A DNA stretch of 64,000 bases, from assembly GCA_026182355.1 (NCBI GenBank), contig JAPFBL010001928.1, positions 6,155,501 through 6,219,500 of the forward strand. The letters run 5' to 3'. The position numbers were made by a program, and so were the translations under genes. Shown piece after piece: positions 1-11,006 of the stretch. Below the pieces are notes generated by a model, which saw nothing but the letters and a program-made list of their open reading frames with translations, was not told the origin of the DNA and searched no databases. The stretch is from Hermatobates lingyangjiaoensis (lineage: Eukaryota > Arthropoda > Insecta > Hemiptera > Hermatobatidae). Positions within the stretch are counted from its first letter, which is position 1, and every line of letters begins with the position of its first letter.

Positions 1-95
1 TGGAAAATTGACCGAACCCCGATTAGAGAACACACCTATTCTATCAAACGGTCGATATATTATTGAATCTGTTATATATATATATATATAATTCT
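1..95 (+). repeat. Terminal piece of family-K repeat (PLE-like end)
   Basis: This segment matches the reverse complement of 4851-4939 with about one mismatch, and more distantly matches 57213-57285. It runs from TGGAAAATTGACC to a (TA)n tract. In the two other copies the neighbouring sequence carries a degenerate hammerhead, so I read it as the outer end of the same element. The window edge cuts it, so the ribozyme side is not visible here. Confidence 0.7.
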
Positions 96-176
96 ATCTT
101 TTTTCGACCACAAAAAATAACAGCAAACAGCAGAGGTTATTGAGGGTTGGTCTACACAAACAAACACTTCACTTAC

Positions 177-214
177 GCCAACGTTTAGCTATATTTTCAT
201 AGCATCATCAGGGC
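177..214 (-). ncRNA. Hammerhead ribozyme, family A, core broken
   Basis: On the minus strand CTGATGA (complement of 205-211) and stem II GCTAT/ATAGC are kept, and stem I is GCC/GGC. The essential GAAA after stem II reads TAAA (184-187), which changes catalytic G12, so this copy should be inactive. Confidence 0.7.
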
Positions 215-464
215 TGTACAAATACAAACAAAACCAAACAAAACGTTTAACAAAAGAGATTTTTTATATTTCAAAATCAGAGAGCTCATGCAATAAAAAA
301 ACAGACATTGCCAATCTTAGAAAACTTTATTGCAATATTATAAACGCTTAGCTTTTCTGGACAACCTGTTATAACCTATCGTATAACCTGTCTTATCTGT
401 TTTGTAATTTTACTACTGTTTTCCTTGTGTCTATCTGTCAGACGTATATCTTGTTATTTGTACA

Positions 465-502
465 GCCCTGATGATGCTATAAAAATATAGCGAAACGTTG
501 GC
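465..502 (+). ncRNA. Hammerhead ribozyme, family A, core intact
   Basis: A minimal type-I hammerhead. Stem I is GCC (465-467) with GGC (500-502). CTGATGA is at 468-474, stem II GCTAT (476-480) pairs with ATAGC (487-491), GAAA is at 492-495, and CGTT (496-499) gives a 1-bp stem III with a 2-nt loop and a UU cleavage site before GGC. Such tiny stem III hammerheads are known from Penelope-like elements. Confidence 0.75.
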
Positions 503-558
503 GTAAGTGAAGTGTTTGTTTGTGTAGACCAACCCTCAATAACCTCTGCTGTTTGCTA

Positions 559-1060
559 AATATATATATTCTTCAATCAGCCTCTCCAATGAGTCTAACT
601 TCAGTTTTTGCTTCTCTTCAGAGTTTACTCAAATCTTTCTACCTAATGACGGCACAGCTCAAATATAGTAGTCAGTTTTTATGACCTCTTTTTGTGTTTT
701 TATTCTGCAAATTTAGTTTATATATTTGCAGAATTATTATAATAAACACACATGGCTCTAATTGGGTAAATCACCAATTTAATAACTAGAATTTTTTAAA
801 AAAAATTGAAACATTTTCTTAAAAGTTTGAAAACTACTATTTCATTTTTTTTACTATTTTTAGTGGTAATGTCCTTTACATATATGTATAGACAAGATAC
901 ACAATGATTCACAAATTAGATGCATCAAGCAATATACTCGTCTGAAGAATAACTTTTGAATAATGTCAGTATAGTTCAATTCAGGAAATGGTGAAAAGTT
1001 AAGAATCAAGTCGAAATTGTTTTATGCATACAAGCTATAATAGAAATATTTCACAATTGG
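559..1060. other. AT-rich stretch, no gene seen
   Basis: No gene is recognisable. Around 640-690 there is a badly decayed family-L-like sequence (shared wording with 4612-4656 and 5150-5235, with the CTGATGA and GAAA boxes lost). Confidence 0.5.
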
Positions 1061-1067
1061 GGTTTTT

Positions 1068-1110
1068 GACTCTGACAAAGACCGCTTGTTACGGTTGAAA
1101 GATCTTAGTC
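1068..1110 (+). ncRNA. Hammerhead-like, family C, core broken
   Basis: Stem I GACT (1068-1071) and AGTC (1107-1110) pair, stem II ACCG/CGGT and GAAA (1097-1100) are kept, but the first box is CTGACAA instead of CTGANGA (G8 changed). It is a single arm without the inverted partner seen in other C copies. Confidence 0.65.
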
Positions 1111-1854
1111 TTGTTTTCCCATTTCGTATTGTGGTTTGATCATTGAAAGCTATAATAAATTTAACATGTCCTGTAGATGACTTAACAAATTATTTGCATT
1201 GTGTTTCATATTCCCTGAGTAAATGTCATTTATCAAGCATACTTTAATGATATAGATTTACTACAGTTATTCAAGTATGTAAAAGAGCTTCTTGAAATGA
1301 ATACTGATTATATTTTTAAGTAAACTATTCTTTATAAATGCAAGCCATAATTCATCTAGTAGTCTATCGCTATGGGCGCTTATAAAATCTTAACAGTTGA
1401 GTCGTTTATTACCAAGAAATGTAAAAAATATTTTACATGCAAAAATCAGGAATAACTGCGGTGTAATTAATGTGATATTGTGATGAAGTGTGAATATTTG
1501 ATGTAATTACGATTCATTGACGTTTATTATGACATGACTATAGTGATATGCAGCTGCAGAACTAACCTATTAAAATCTGTGTTTAGCCGTGTTTTCGTTT
1601 ATGGCTTGAATGGTACCTGTTTACAAACATACAGAGTATTCACACTGTTAAATACCGTATTTATTCAATAAATACGTTGTTTTACTTCAATAAAGTAAAA
1701 GTTGAACAAATAATTTACTAACTATTACTATTACTACTAACATTTACTATGGGTATTTAAAAAAATATGTTAATAACAAATACAAAATCAATGATAATGA
1801 CAATAAACATAGCAGAGATATCTAGACAAGATATTATTGGTTAAATCTTCATTC
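1111..1854. other. AT-rich stretch, nothing recognised
   Basis: Low-complexity AT-rich sequence; I see no gene, repeat family member or RNA structure that I can support. Confidence 0.4.
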
Positions 1855-2080
1855 TTCAGTGAGAGGAGTACATCTGAGTGAAGGAGAAAGGTGGATGGCT
1901 TGACAGGGTTTGTATGGTGGTAATTCCCTCAGAAAAATTGACTCGGTCATAGACGTCACCTCTGTCAATATCAAACCATTGCCTGAGATACCGACTACAC
2001 GCCCCACCCTCTCTGCCACAGCCACCTTAGACCAGTCACTGGTCAAGTCAAACTAATTAACGACAAACAAAAGGGTAAGT
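1855..2080. other. GC-richer block, possible exon or conserved element
   Basis: This block is clearly less AT-rich than its surroundings. On the plus strand a pyrimidine-rich tract ending in CCACAG (2016-2021) is followed by 53 bp (2022-2074) with one fully open frame (HLRPVTGQVKLINDKQK) and then a perfect donor GTAAGT at 2075-2080. The minus strand also has a 65-residue open frame (1849-2046). Neither protein is recognised. A small exon, a decayed exon or a conserved noncoding element are all possible. Confidence 0.25.
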
Positions 2081-2732
2081 GTTGTTCTTTGTTTCTGTAT
2101 TTGTACATGTCTTATTTTTAGATGAAGTACGTAGATAGGATCTAACAAGGCTCTAAATTATAACTATTATTTTTTTTCCTTTTGAAGCATAGGAGTACCA
2201 CTCTAGCGCCCAAAAATAAAATAATAAGTATAATACGATTATAATAAATATAATACGTATATTTAAATACTATGATTATATTTTAAATATGAGAGACTTT
2301 TAAGCAATTATTAATCAGAAGACCAATTTTTTTAAATTGTTTTGAAATTAAAATCACAAATTTGTAATTTAATTTAATTCATTAAATAAAATGAATACTT
2401 TTTGAAAAAAAAAGTAAAAAGGTCGTATATTGGTGCATTATAAATAAAGACAACACTAAAAGTAATCAATCTATACTCATTACAATATAACTACAAATAA
2501 TACCAACTGATGGTTTAGATAGAGATTTTACTTCCAAATAAACTGAACTCACAGTTCGTCCATAGAGAACCCATGTTAATATAATTTCATCAACTTATAC
2601 AAATATAGATTCAAACTATAAATATAATGCAACGAACTCATTAAAAAATGAAAGACATTCCAGAAAAGGACGACTAAAGTCAATGTTTTGAACGGTTGTT
2701 TGTCATAACTAGAGGACTAGAACATGTAAAGT

Positions 2733-2739
<7 letters not shown>
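2081..2739. other. AT-rich stretch, decayed family-G fragment near 2690
   Basis: No gene is seen. Around 2685-2720 the sequence resembles a family-G hammerhead arm on the minus strand, with both catalytic boxes lost. Confidence 0.4.

Positions 2740-2770
<31 letters not shown>
2740..2770. repeat. (TA)n microsatellite
   Basis: An uninterrupted TA run directly bordering palindrome B1. Confidence 0.95.
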
Positions 2771-2776
<6 letters not shown>

Positions 2777-2821
2777 AATTCAAAACGAAGGAAACACACA
2801 GAAAGACACAGATATAACTCA

Positions 2822-2849
2822 CATCGATATTTTGACCATTGTCATCAGG
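2822..2849 (-). ncRNA. Hammerhead, family B, core broken
   Basis: On the minus strand CTGATGA is kept (2842-2848) but the box after stem II reads AAAA instead of GAAA, and stem II is weakened. This arm is predicted inactive while its partner arm is intact. Confidence 0.6.
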
Positions 2850-2916
2850 AGGTGTGAAGAGCGAAGAGTCCCGCAGGAAGGCAGGGCGGTGACTTCCTGC
2901 GGGACTCTTCGCTCTT

Positions 2917-2958
2917 CACACCTCCTGATGACGACGATGGTCGAAATATCGATGTGAG
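2917..2958 (+). ncRNA. Hammerhead ribozyme, family B, core intact
   Basis: CTGATGA is at 2925-2931, a short GAC/GTC-type stem II follows, GAAA is at 2943-2946, then TATC (2947-2950) supplies the 2-nt stem-III loop and UC cleavage site. Stem I pairs the upstream CACACCTC region with GATGTGAG (2951-2958), with a bulge. Confidence 0.7.
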
Positions 2959-3000
2959 TTATGTCTGTGTGTGGTTTCCTTCGTTTTGAATTTATTTTAT

Positions 3001-4479
3001 TTAAAAAAGTCCGCTGGGCCGTTCTTAATGTTTCTTTTAATTTATATATATATATATATTATTATATATATATTAGATGTTCTCCAGATGGCACTATATG
3101 GGCCATAAATTTATTAATACTTTCTTCAATGTTTAATTAACGATCCCAGACCATAAACCTAAGAAAAGAACAAATAATAGACACAGATTCATAGTTTCGA
3201 ATGTTCTGTTTAATAACCATCCCTTGAAGAGGGTTATGAGAGGGACCAAGCACACTGGCACTTTTCAAAAGTTTTAAAAAGTTCCTATAACTTTATAGCA
3301 TCAGATAACTTTGATTACTAATGTATTCCTATTCTAAAATTAATAAAAAAAGGTACAGCACTTACAACGTAATTAGATTGCAGAGTTCTAACTAAGTATG
3401 GCTATGATTGGTTTTTTATTAAACGAGTTTATACTTTTTGAAAAAAGAAGGATTTTTCCATTAACCGCATTACTTTATTTGGTTCATAAGCTAAAATTTT
3501 AAGTTTATCAAAGTTTAAGCTTTGACCACTACTTATTATACAGTCAGTTAATGTACAAATAGTTTTTCATGCTTTTGATCACTTTTTTTTGTAGTAAAAC
3601 CTAATTAGATAATCACTTTCGCGGTATAAACCTAATATTTGGCCTAAATTTATTGTACTCACTATATTTACTGAGTAAGCTACAGTTCTTCTGTTTTAGA
3701 TTAGCACTAAAATATATATATATATATTTATATATATATATATAATATATAAAATCAATACAACATGCACACTAAGGAAAAGGTCTCACAACAATGTAAT
3801 TCTGTACAATTTCAATACAGTGATAAGGAAACGACTCTCAATGCGGAACTTAATAGTAGTAGCTAGTGCTTAAGCTCTTGGACCCTGATAATCATAGGTT
3901 CTGAGTCACGATAACATTACGCTTTGCAAATTGCACTCTCGATTCCTATAGAGCTCATTTCTGATTGAACTGTATTTATGAAATACATTAAAAACTCTAG
4001 CTTTGATACAATAAACTTTCATGTAAATCAATCTTAAGCCTCTAGAAGAACCTCGCTTATCATCAGGTATCGAGTCAGCGAACATTAAGTTGATATTCAG
4101 TAGTATTTTTATTAATGTCTTTAGTGTATTCTTTTACAATATTGATTAGTGTTCTAAGATGTAACATACAATGAAACATTAATTGTATCGTTAATTTCAT
4201 ATTTAGATTTTGTAACTTTATTTGTTATATTAATAATACATATTTAGAAACTAATAAATAAATATTATTATTTAATAAAGTATTTTTCTAAATTTTTTAT
4301 TACCATATTTCTTCTCATTTTTTTCTTCTTCAGCTATTTCTAAAACTCTTTTTGTATTCGCTGAGACCAACTTGATTTCTTTTTCTCATCCTATGATTTC
4401 ACTTCTTGTAGATCACCTTTAAATATGAAAGTGAGTTCTACTGTATAGTTTTCATTCATGTTTCTTTTTGTTTTTGAAA

Positions 4480-4480
<1 letters not shown>
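3001..4480. other. AT-rich stretch with TA runs, no gene seen
   Basis: Several short TA runs (about 3045-3075 and 3712-3750) interrupt AT-rich sequence. No coding region or recognised repeat. Confidence 0.4.

Positions 4481-4526
<46 letters not shown>
4481..4526. repeat. (TA)23 microsatellite
   Basis: Pure TA run of 46 bp, about 90 bp upstream of a family-L hammerhead. Confidence 0.95.
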
Positions 4527-4528
<2 letters not shown>

Positions 4529-4611
4529 AATTAGATGAAACGATTCTTCAAACTGAATAAACTAGAATTTTTAAAAGTTAATTGTGAGTCGTTATCAGCC
4601 TTTGGAGCGAT

Positions 4612-4656
4612 TCACATCTATTCCTGATGACGAGGATATCGAAATATAGTAGTGAG
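4612..4656 (+). ncRNA. Hammerhead ribozyme, family L, core intact
   Basis: CTGATGA is at 4624-4630, GAAA at 4641-4644, then TATA (4645-4648) gives a 2-nt stem-III loop and a UA cleavage site. Stem II is short (GA/TC closing a small loop) and stem I is imperfect, so activity is less sure than for families A, E or F. Confidence 0.55.
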
Positions 4657-4719
4657 TTCAGTGATTTCTTTTCTGTGTTTTCTTTTGAAAATTCTAGTTT
4701 ATATATATATATATATATA

Positions 4720-4858
4720 TATCAATGATCAAACCACAATAAGAAAATGGGAAAACAAGACTAAGATCTTTCAACCGTAACAAGCGGTCTTGGTCAGAGT
4801 CAAAAACCCAACTGATCATTGATTTATTTCACGTGTTTATGTGAAATCTTTATTATAT
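4720..4858. repeat. Family-C element, partly palindromic
   Basis: The left part is a minus-strand family-C arm; from 4812 the sequence turns back into the reverse complement of the outer arm (GATCATTG to GTGAAATCTT), skipping the ribozyme. TA runs border both sides. Confidence 0.7.
4759..4801 (-). ncRNA. Hammerhead-like, family C, core broken
   Basis: Minus strand: stem I GACT/AGTC, stem II ACCG/CGGT and GAAA are present, but the first box is CTGACCA rather than CTGACGA (G8 changed). Confidence 0.65.
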
Positions 4859-5110
4859 ATATATATAACAGATTCAATAATATATCGACAGTTTGATAGA
4901 ATAGGTGTGTTCTCTAATCGGGGTTCGGTCAATTTTCCAGGATAAAAAAAAAATCAAACTCTCGTTGCCAACGTTTCGGTTCTATTTAAAACCTTTTTCA
5001 TATGCAGAAGTAAGAATTTTTTAACTAAGAAAATGAAATTTACATTATTTAAAGGAACAACAATGTTAACCGGACAAAACTTTCGACTAGACTAATAAGA
5101 TAACATTACA
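4851..5110 (-). repeat. Family-K element with degenerate hammerhead
   Basis: Inverted partner of the segment at 1-95 and homologous over its full length to 57050-57290. On the minus strand GAAACGTTGGC follows a stem II (GGTT/GAACC), about 4967-4990, but the expected CTGATGA reads as a diverged ATATGAA near 4996-5002. PLE terminal-repeat origin is inferred. Confidence 0.65.
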
Positions 5111-6689
5111 AAATGTTAACATTACATTTATGTTATGTAAATGTATATATATATATAAAATAAATTACAGAAACAAAACACATACAAGAGGTCACAAAAC
5201 ATACTACTATATTTGAACTGCGTCATTATGGCATTTTATTATTATTATTATTTGGCATTTATTATTATTAATACAGTTGGCATTTTATTAATAACATTTG
5301 TAGTTTAATAAACTACCCAAAAAGTAGGTAAAAACTTCATCAAAAACTCCTGAAAGTAGTGAAGATATGATAACGAGAGTAATTAGTTAAGATCAAAGTC
5401 TAAAAGAGATTAGAGTTGTTTATCAAAGGTCTCGGTCTCGCTTTAGAATTTACTACTGAAATTTACATTTATTAAGTCTGGGGAGAATTATTTAGTAGAT
5501 CTATAATCGGAATTATAAAAGTGATACTCATTTTATACAACACATAATACTTATCAAACAATAAAAGGTCGTTTAGGACTAGTGTTCAAGAATTTATTCG
5601 TTTATAACTAACGCTCTTTAGAAAGAGTCACCTGAATGAAACATTATTGTGAAATCTACTCGCAAATCTGAAGGCTTTAATATTTTGCACTTTCAGAGCT
5701 TCTGCAGCGCATTATAATTAGTGGACATGGGAAGAGCAGTGAGGGTCTGAGCCGTTTTAAAATTGTAGACAGCTCTGCTTGCCTTTATGGGTCGGTCGGC
5801 TTGTCAGACATGAGACCACTTGTTTGAGTGTGAACTCTTGGAAGGAATAAGAGTATACCTTGTCAGGGGGAGGTGCTGACGTCTGGTGGTGAAATTGCGA
5901 AAAGACACTATAAACCCGTCCAGAAATTAGCGAATAATATAGATTTAGATATGTCCAACTTATAAAATTCTTACTCAATTATTAAACTGGACTACAATTA
6001 GAAGTAGAAATCAAATAACTGTTATAACTAGTTTAGTTTGTATCTATTTTACTGTTAACAAAAAAATGTTTATTACTTTTAATTTAGGTTTGTACAAATC
6101 TTACTTGACGTTATAGTTAAAGTTAAAACAAGATGTAGTCTCAATTAACTAATAAGGCATATTGTATATAATTAGATATAACATATATTCAGGTTAGTGA
6201 TATATGTGTAATCTATAAGGGAACACACTGTAAATATACAGTCCCAACGCAGGGTTACTGTGTAGGGAGAAAAAAAAAGAAAAAAAGAGCATTATAAAGA
6301 ATTACAAGTCATTATAGAGAGAGGAGACCAATGTTTGCGCATGTGCAACATAGATGAAGTCCAATTGTCAGGCTGTTAGTAGCAGCTAACCAGAAGAGTT
6401 AAAGGCTAAGAAAGATGTCAGAAATAGTTTATATTGACGAATAAAGCAACCAAGAATATCCCTTGAAGTTTAGCTGAGGGAACAATCAACAGAACCTGCA
6501 GAAGGGATCCATGACTGAAGATGATCGTCCAAAAGGGCTGAAGACCAGCAGACTTGGTAGAAAAATAAGATTGGCAGCAGGAATGACAGTTAAAACAGAG
6601 TGTTGTGCAAACTAGTGTAATAAAGAGGCAAACCTTGCTATTATTATGTTTATATTATATTAAACATTACGATGTTATGTTTACTTAGA
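5111..6689. other. No recognised gene; mixed AT-rich and moderate-GC sequence
   Basis: A decayed family-L arm on the minus strand lies near 5150-5235. Segments 5700-5920 and 6400-6610 are less AT-rich but have no frame I can identify. A (TTA)n run sits near 5236-5260. Confidence 0.4.
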
Positions 6690-6725
6690 GTAAAGTTGAG
6701 TGTAGGCCACTCCAGATTTTTTCAT
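6690..6725 (-). repeat. 5' end of interspersed repeat R
   Basis: Reverse complement of the R start (AATCTGGAGTGGCC, then TACACTCAACTTTAC) that also begins copies at 9395, 50962, 52143 and 55610. Only the end is clearly kept here. Confidence 0.6.
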
Positions 6726-7239
6726 CTAAAAAGGTACTCATTTGATAACAGTTGTAGAGAAAATATTTAAACAAATCATCAAAATTGTTCTATGCTTGAA
6801 TGCAAGTTAGAATAAAGCTAGAATTCTAACTATTTATTTTCATTTAGTGAATAATTCAGACACGGGTTCTGCTAATTATAATCATGACAGTGAGTGTGTT
6901 TGACTTAATCTGAGTTATCCCTTGATAACATTCTGGTTAACAGAACGTTCACTTCAGTTGGAAGTAATTCAGTTAAATATCCATTGAACTAATTAACTGT
7001 ATTTCACTGTTCTAGGGTAGAATCATGACTCTTTTGTAGCGTGCATTAAGTGGAAATAGAAAACGTCTCCAGAGAGGGTTGTCTCAACAATACAAAACGT
7101 TTTTATCGTTCTAACCCCAGACTGAAATAATCGAATCACAAAAACAAAGTTTTCGAAATTTAAAATGCTACTCTTAATTTTATAGAGCAGAAGCGTTAAG
7201 AGCAGGTGTTGTAAAATAAAATGAATAATATTAACTATA
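6726..7239. other. AT-rich stretch, nothing recognised
   Basis: No gene or repeat family identified. Confidence 0.4.
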
Positions 7240-7520
7240 CAGGTGAAGATTTCCAAGTTGCTTTCGTGCTCGCATCCAGACTGATAGATTCGCAGTTCGA
7301 TACCCACTCTTACCCTTGATTTATTCAAGGCAGTTGTAAAAAAAAAATCTGCACATGTTGTCCTTGAAATTAACCCATCGGTCTTGAGCCTCTGAACAAT
7401 GTCAGGTAATCGCTAAAGATCTCTACTCTAAATACACTTCAGTTAGGTTAAATTGAAGACTCCCAATGTAGAATGTCCATTTTGTAGTATCAAAAACGAT
7501 CAATCTTTGGCCTTTAAATG
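7240..7520 (+). repeat. tRNA-derived SINE copy
   Basis: Homologous to copies at 62395-62720, 24216-24590 and (minus) 46853-47158. The head contains a B-box-like GTTCGATACCC near 7293-7305; the A box is decayed. The body shares CAGGTAATCGCTAAAGATC and TCTAAATACACTTCAGTTAG with the other copies. RNA polymerase III promoters of this type are standard for tRNA SINEs. Confidence 0.75.
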
Positions 7521-7791
7521 CTCTGCTAAGATCAAAACAAGTATAATAACAACTCAAGATGTGAAAAATACTCATGAAGCGAAAACGAATCAGGTGTTTT
7601 CTAATAAGCTAGATAAATACCTGAATGAAATAAATATATGAAAAATATTTGAATAAAACATCCTTATTATTTACCTGAACTTTTCTGACACCCACTCAAA
7701 TATCGTCTTGCTCTGCAGAGGTTGCGAGCACTCCATGTTAGTAACCCTTAGTCAAAATGATATATAGTTGAGACATTATAGGAATCCTTGA

Positions 7792-8151
7792 AAGGAGGAG
7801 AAGATTCCAAACAATTGTCAATGTTTTTACATTGGTATGACTGTGCGCTCCTTTGAAAAAAGAACCCGTGAACATTTTAATGAATATTTGCAAAGGAAAA
7901 ATGACAATAAGAATAATAAAGAATTTTTTTCACATTTTGCAAAACACCTTGTCGCACAAAATCACAGCTTTGACCCAAACTTGAACCTTACCATCCTACA
8001 TGCGAATAGAAAGTTTAAAGAAATTTGTAATTTAGAAGCTTTCGAAATAAACAAAGCCTTCATTAATAATCCTTCTGCCTCTCTATGTCTTAATGATCAA
8101 ATTCCAAGGTATCCAAAATTCCTTAAACTGTTCCTAGAATCACAAAAATAA
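7792..8151 (+). pseudogene. Penelope-like element, GIY-YIG endonuclease C-terminus
   Basis: Open frame of about 120 codons after a stop at 7789. It begins CQCFYIGMTVRSFEKR, which carries the YIG half of the GIY-YIG nuclease followed by the R-S-F-xx-R-xxEH pattern, and later an H-x-x-x-xNHSF block, a LEAFEIN segment and a NPSASLCLNDQI tail. This order matches the C-terminal endonuclease domain of Penelope-like retroelement proteins, which nick target DNA and prime reverse transcription. The reverse transcriptase part is missing, so this is a 5'-truncated copy; the first GIY motif is not seen. The stop at 8151 fits the natural protein end. A 3' untranslated stretch of about 300 bp then leads to a hammerhead-like motif at 8447, linking ribozyme and PLE directly in this window. 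Confidence 0.85.
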
Positions 8152-8500
8152 ATTAAAAAAAAAAGTTTTTTTCCTCTAAATTAGTGTTTCTGGCGTTCTG
8201 TATTTCAGTTAACGGTTTTCATGCATACCCGACACCTTTGTCACCTTATCTCCTAAATACCTATCTATTCGCAGCTCATCTATTCTCAGCTCCATTCGCA
8301 GCGGATCTCTTTCCTACTTGTTGTTTTCACTGGACCAACCCGTCAGCACCACATCCTTGGGTATGTCTTGAATTCTCTTAATTGAATTTTATTATTTCAC
8401 TCTAATTTTGTAACTGATTAGATATAATTTGTATTATAGTGTCTTCCTGATGATGAACACAAAGTGTTCAAAACGCCTTGTTGTTGTTGAATAAAACTAC
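8152..8500 (+). mobile_element. 3' UTR and tail of the PLE remnant
   Basis: Sequence between the endonuclease stop and AATAAAAC near 8490. It contains the family-J hammerhead-like motif. An open frame of 65 codons at 8184-8381 is probably chance. Confidence 0.6.
8447..8480 (+). ncRNA. Hammerhead-like, family J, in PLE tail
   Basis: CTGATGA is at 8447-8453 and a 6-bp stem II GAACAC/GTGTTC closes AAA (8455-8469). The next box is AAAA (8470-8473) where GAAA is required, so catalytic G12 is lost. Otherwise it fits the PLE minimal hammerhead. Confidence 0.65.
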
Positions 8501-8985
8501 ATTTGTGTGGAGACTTTTGTTTGTTTATCCATTTTACCTCAGAATGAGGACAAGATTATAGGAGGCGCGATGGATTACTGTAAGCTTCACATTATCTACA
8601 TCCCTCTTCTCACTCCGAATTTTAGAGTCACTTCCGTCTTCGGGAACTTGTTGGGAAGGTGGTGGAACGTGATCCGAAACCACCCTGGTGATGAGACCAT
8701 GGCATGATATACCATGGTTTATCATTCCATGATAAAGTTGCCCTTAACCTCTGTCATAATAATAGTCGCTTCCAATCTGAACAATAAACTTACCCACTAT
8801 AAGTCATATAGATATATTTATTTAAAAATATAATTGAGAATGAACAGAAATCAAATAGAAATATTGTATTTATCGACTTATTTAAAATTATTTTCATATT
8901 AATATATTGCAATAAAATCAAACATTTTTTTTAATAAAAAATAACAATATTAATTGTAATATCTTTTAATAAAGACTCTACTTTT
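8501..8985. other. No recognised gene
   Basis: A moderately GC-rich part (8520-8760) has short overlapping open frames on both strands that I regard as chance. The rest is AT-rich. Confidence 0.35.
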
Positions 8986-8989
8986 CAAA

Positions 8990-9170
8990 GGGAAATAACT
9001 ATGAACTTGAGACAGTGAAAGTTCTGCGTGAGAGCTTTTGTTTCATGTACTTGTCAAGGAATTGTCTCACCGTCTTGCCTGACAACCCGGTCATATTCAA
9101 ACAAAAGCATTTCAAGAAAGACTTCACTCAGTCTTACGGCTCCTTTTTCCCAACAAAACATATACCACTG
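8990..9170. other. GC-richer block, possible conserved noncoding element
   Basis: Composition stands out from AT-rich surroundings, with no long frame and no match to the repeat families seen elsewhere in the window. A conserved element or regulatory site is only a possibility. Confidence 0.25.
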
Positions 9171-9418
9171 TTGACTAACTTAATTAAAACCTGACTAGAA
9201 TATCTTTAGAAAGGCAAACATATTTTGACAATGAATTGTTATTTATGACTTAACTTCAAATTCTTAATGAAAATCTATCACCATGTATAAGAAATATTAT
9301 GCTAAAATTATATTCATCTTTGTTAACACATAGTAGATTTATTTGTTAAATATAATATATGTGTATATAACAAGATTTCACAATTACGTAAAATAAAAAT
9401 CTGGAGTGGCCTACACTC

Positions 9419-9435
9419 TACTTTACTATAAGTAA
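9419..9435 (+). repeat. 17-bp inverted repeat, left
   Basis: TACTTTACTATAAGTAA, exact reverse complement of 10990-11006. Confidence 0.85.
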
Positions 9436-10836
9436 CTCAATGTCAAATTTCTTGAGTATATAAAACATAACGTATCATTTAAGCATAACATAAATATCTA
9501 AATGGGATATAATTATTAGCATTGCATTCGTGAGGTAGTACAGATAGTGATTGAAGGACATATCAATTTATAAGCTTATTTTTGTACATCACAAATAATT
9601 TATTATTTGCAAATAATTTCATTAGTATAACTACAGCAGTAATATCATTTTTGAAAAACCAATGTGAACATTTCTTGAAACGAAATATTATCCTACAAGA
9701 GAACATGGCTATTGTTCAAATAGCCAGTAGATTTCTTACATCGTTTACTTAACATCCTTCTACATTGAATATTAATGTAAAATTTTCAAATTTAAAACAG
9801 TAAAATACCCTTTTTTTCTCTGAAAAACATCTTAAACAGCGAAGAAAGATGTACGATAATTACAGTTATTAATCTCTAAACGAAAGATTTATATTTTGAA
9901 TTATCTTTTACATTTTTGGTTTTTAACAGAATTATTATACTGGGAATTTTATGGCTTCTTAGTATTTAATAAGATCATTTTCCTTCCCCTTTGTCAAATA
10001 ACATATATACGATTTTTTTTTTAATGAGTGTTATCATTTACCTGCACAATAATATTCCTCTTACATCTCTTATAAGTAAATAATATACTTTCATTTTTCC
10101 ATTAGAAGCATCAATTTTATCTCAGTGGATTCGCTCAAAAAATTTCTAAGTCAATGTAAACAATGTAAAAAAATACAAAAAATTCGACAAGTATAGCAGG
10201 TGATCTCTTAGTCTAGGATAAACAAAGAGTTTTTATATCGTTATTGCTCTTTTCCGTAATTGAAACTTCATGATTTTTTTTTATGAATTGCTAATTTGAC
10301 GTTCCATTTTTGGTCAAATTTTCATAATTTTTTAACGAGCCGTTTAGCGTCAAAAAAACATTTTCTGAAAACACAAATCGTACTCTAACGCCCCTTTAGC
10401 GAATGTAATTTTAGAAAAAAATATCTCAACTCATTGTCCATATAATGTTCTATTTATAGGCATAGTTTCATTCTTGTCCGTCAAACAGTATGGCTTGTAT
10501 CGCTCTCACAAGGTTTGAGATTGATTATAAGTCAAAATTTGTACATTTTATTGAAAAAAAAATATTTCTGTTGATATAAAATTTTGAATATATTTTTCGT
10601 TTGTTCCATTTGTAACCTCAAAGATAATGTCAAAATCTCAAAACTCTAGGGTTAGTAGTTTAGGAGAAATAAATGTTTTAAAAAAACGGTTTTTGGCAAA
10701 AAAAGTGACTTTCCCATCATGCATAATTCTTCCCAAACAATAGGGATCTTCGTCTAAATGGGGCCCATTTTTGTGTAAAATATCAACTTGATCCATCAAA
10801 GATTCTGGACCGTAGCGTGGTAACAAGCAATGCTAA

Positions 10837-10891
10837 CACACGCACCCACCCACGCACCCACCCACCCCACCCACCCACCCACACACACACA
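10837..10891 (+). repeat. (CCCA)n/(CA)n microsatellite
   Basis: Imperfect CCCA units followed by CA repeats inside repeat R; a shorter version occurs at the same place in the 55610 copy (56160-56185). Confidence 0.9.
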
Positions 10892-10989
10892 GACATCATC
10901 GTAAAAACTTCATAAAACGACTTCTGGGACCTCAAAACATGTAATTCCGTCAAAATCTCGAGATCGAATTTTTTCACGATCACTATACT

Positions 10990-11006
10990 TTACTTATAGT
11001 AAAGTA
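10990..11006 (-). repeat. 17-bp inverted repeat, right
   Basis: TTACTTATAGTAAAGTA, exact reverse complement of 9419-9435. Confidence 0.85.

Larger units (their letters stand above)
91..558. repeat. Palindromic ribozyme element A1
   Basis: Two arms of about 100 bp (122-223 and 457-557) are inverted copies of each other around a roughly 230-bp spacer. Each arm holds one family-A hammerhead, minus strand on the left and plus strand on the right. The left end (91-121) continues into sequence also found at the end of element A2 near 12013-12036, so the family boundary is shared. A (TA)n tract abuts the left side. Head-to-head packaging is seen directly; a PLE terminal-repeat origin is inferred from the ribozyme type. 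Confidence 0.75.
2773..3000. repeat. Palindromic ribozyme element B1
   Basis: Near-perfect palindrome: arms 2773-2880 and 2893-3000 around a 12-bp centre (2881-2892). The arms carry family-B hammerheads pointing outward in opposite strands, and a GC-rich inner part near the centre. A transcript of either strand would form a hairpin of about 108 bp. It is bordered on the left by (TA)n and near 3045-3075 by more TA repeats. Confidence 0.85.

Noticed and set aside
7453..7641. 62-codon frame with two CxxC-like cysteines
   Set aside because: It starts within the SINE tail and has no family features; likely chance.
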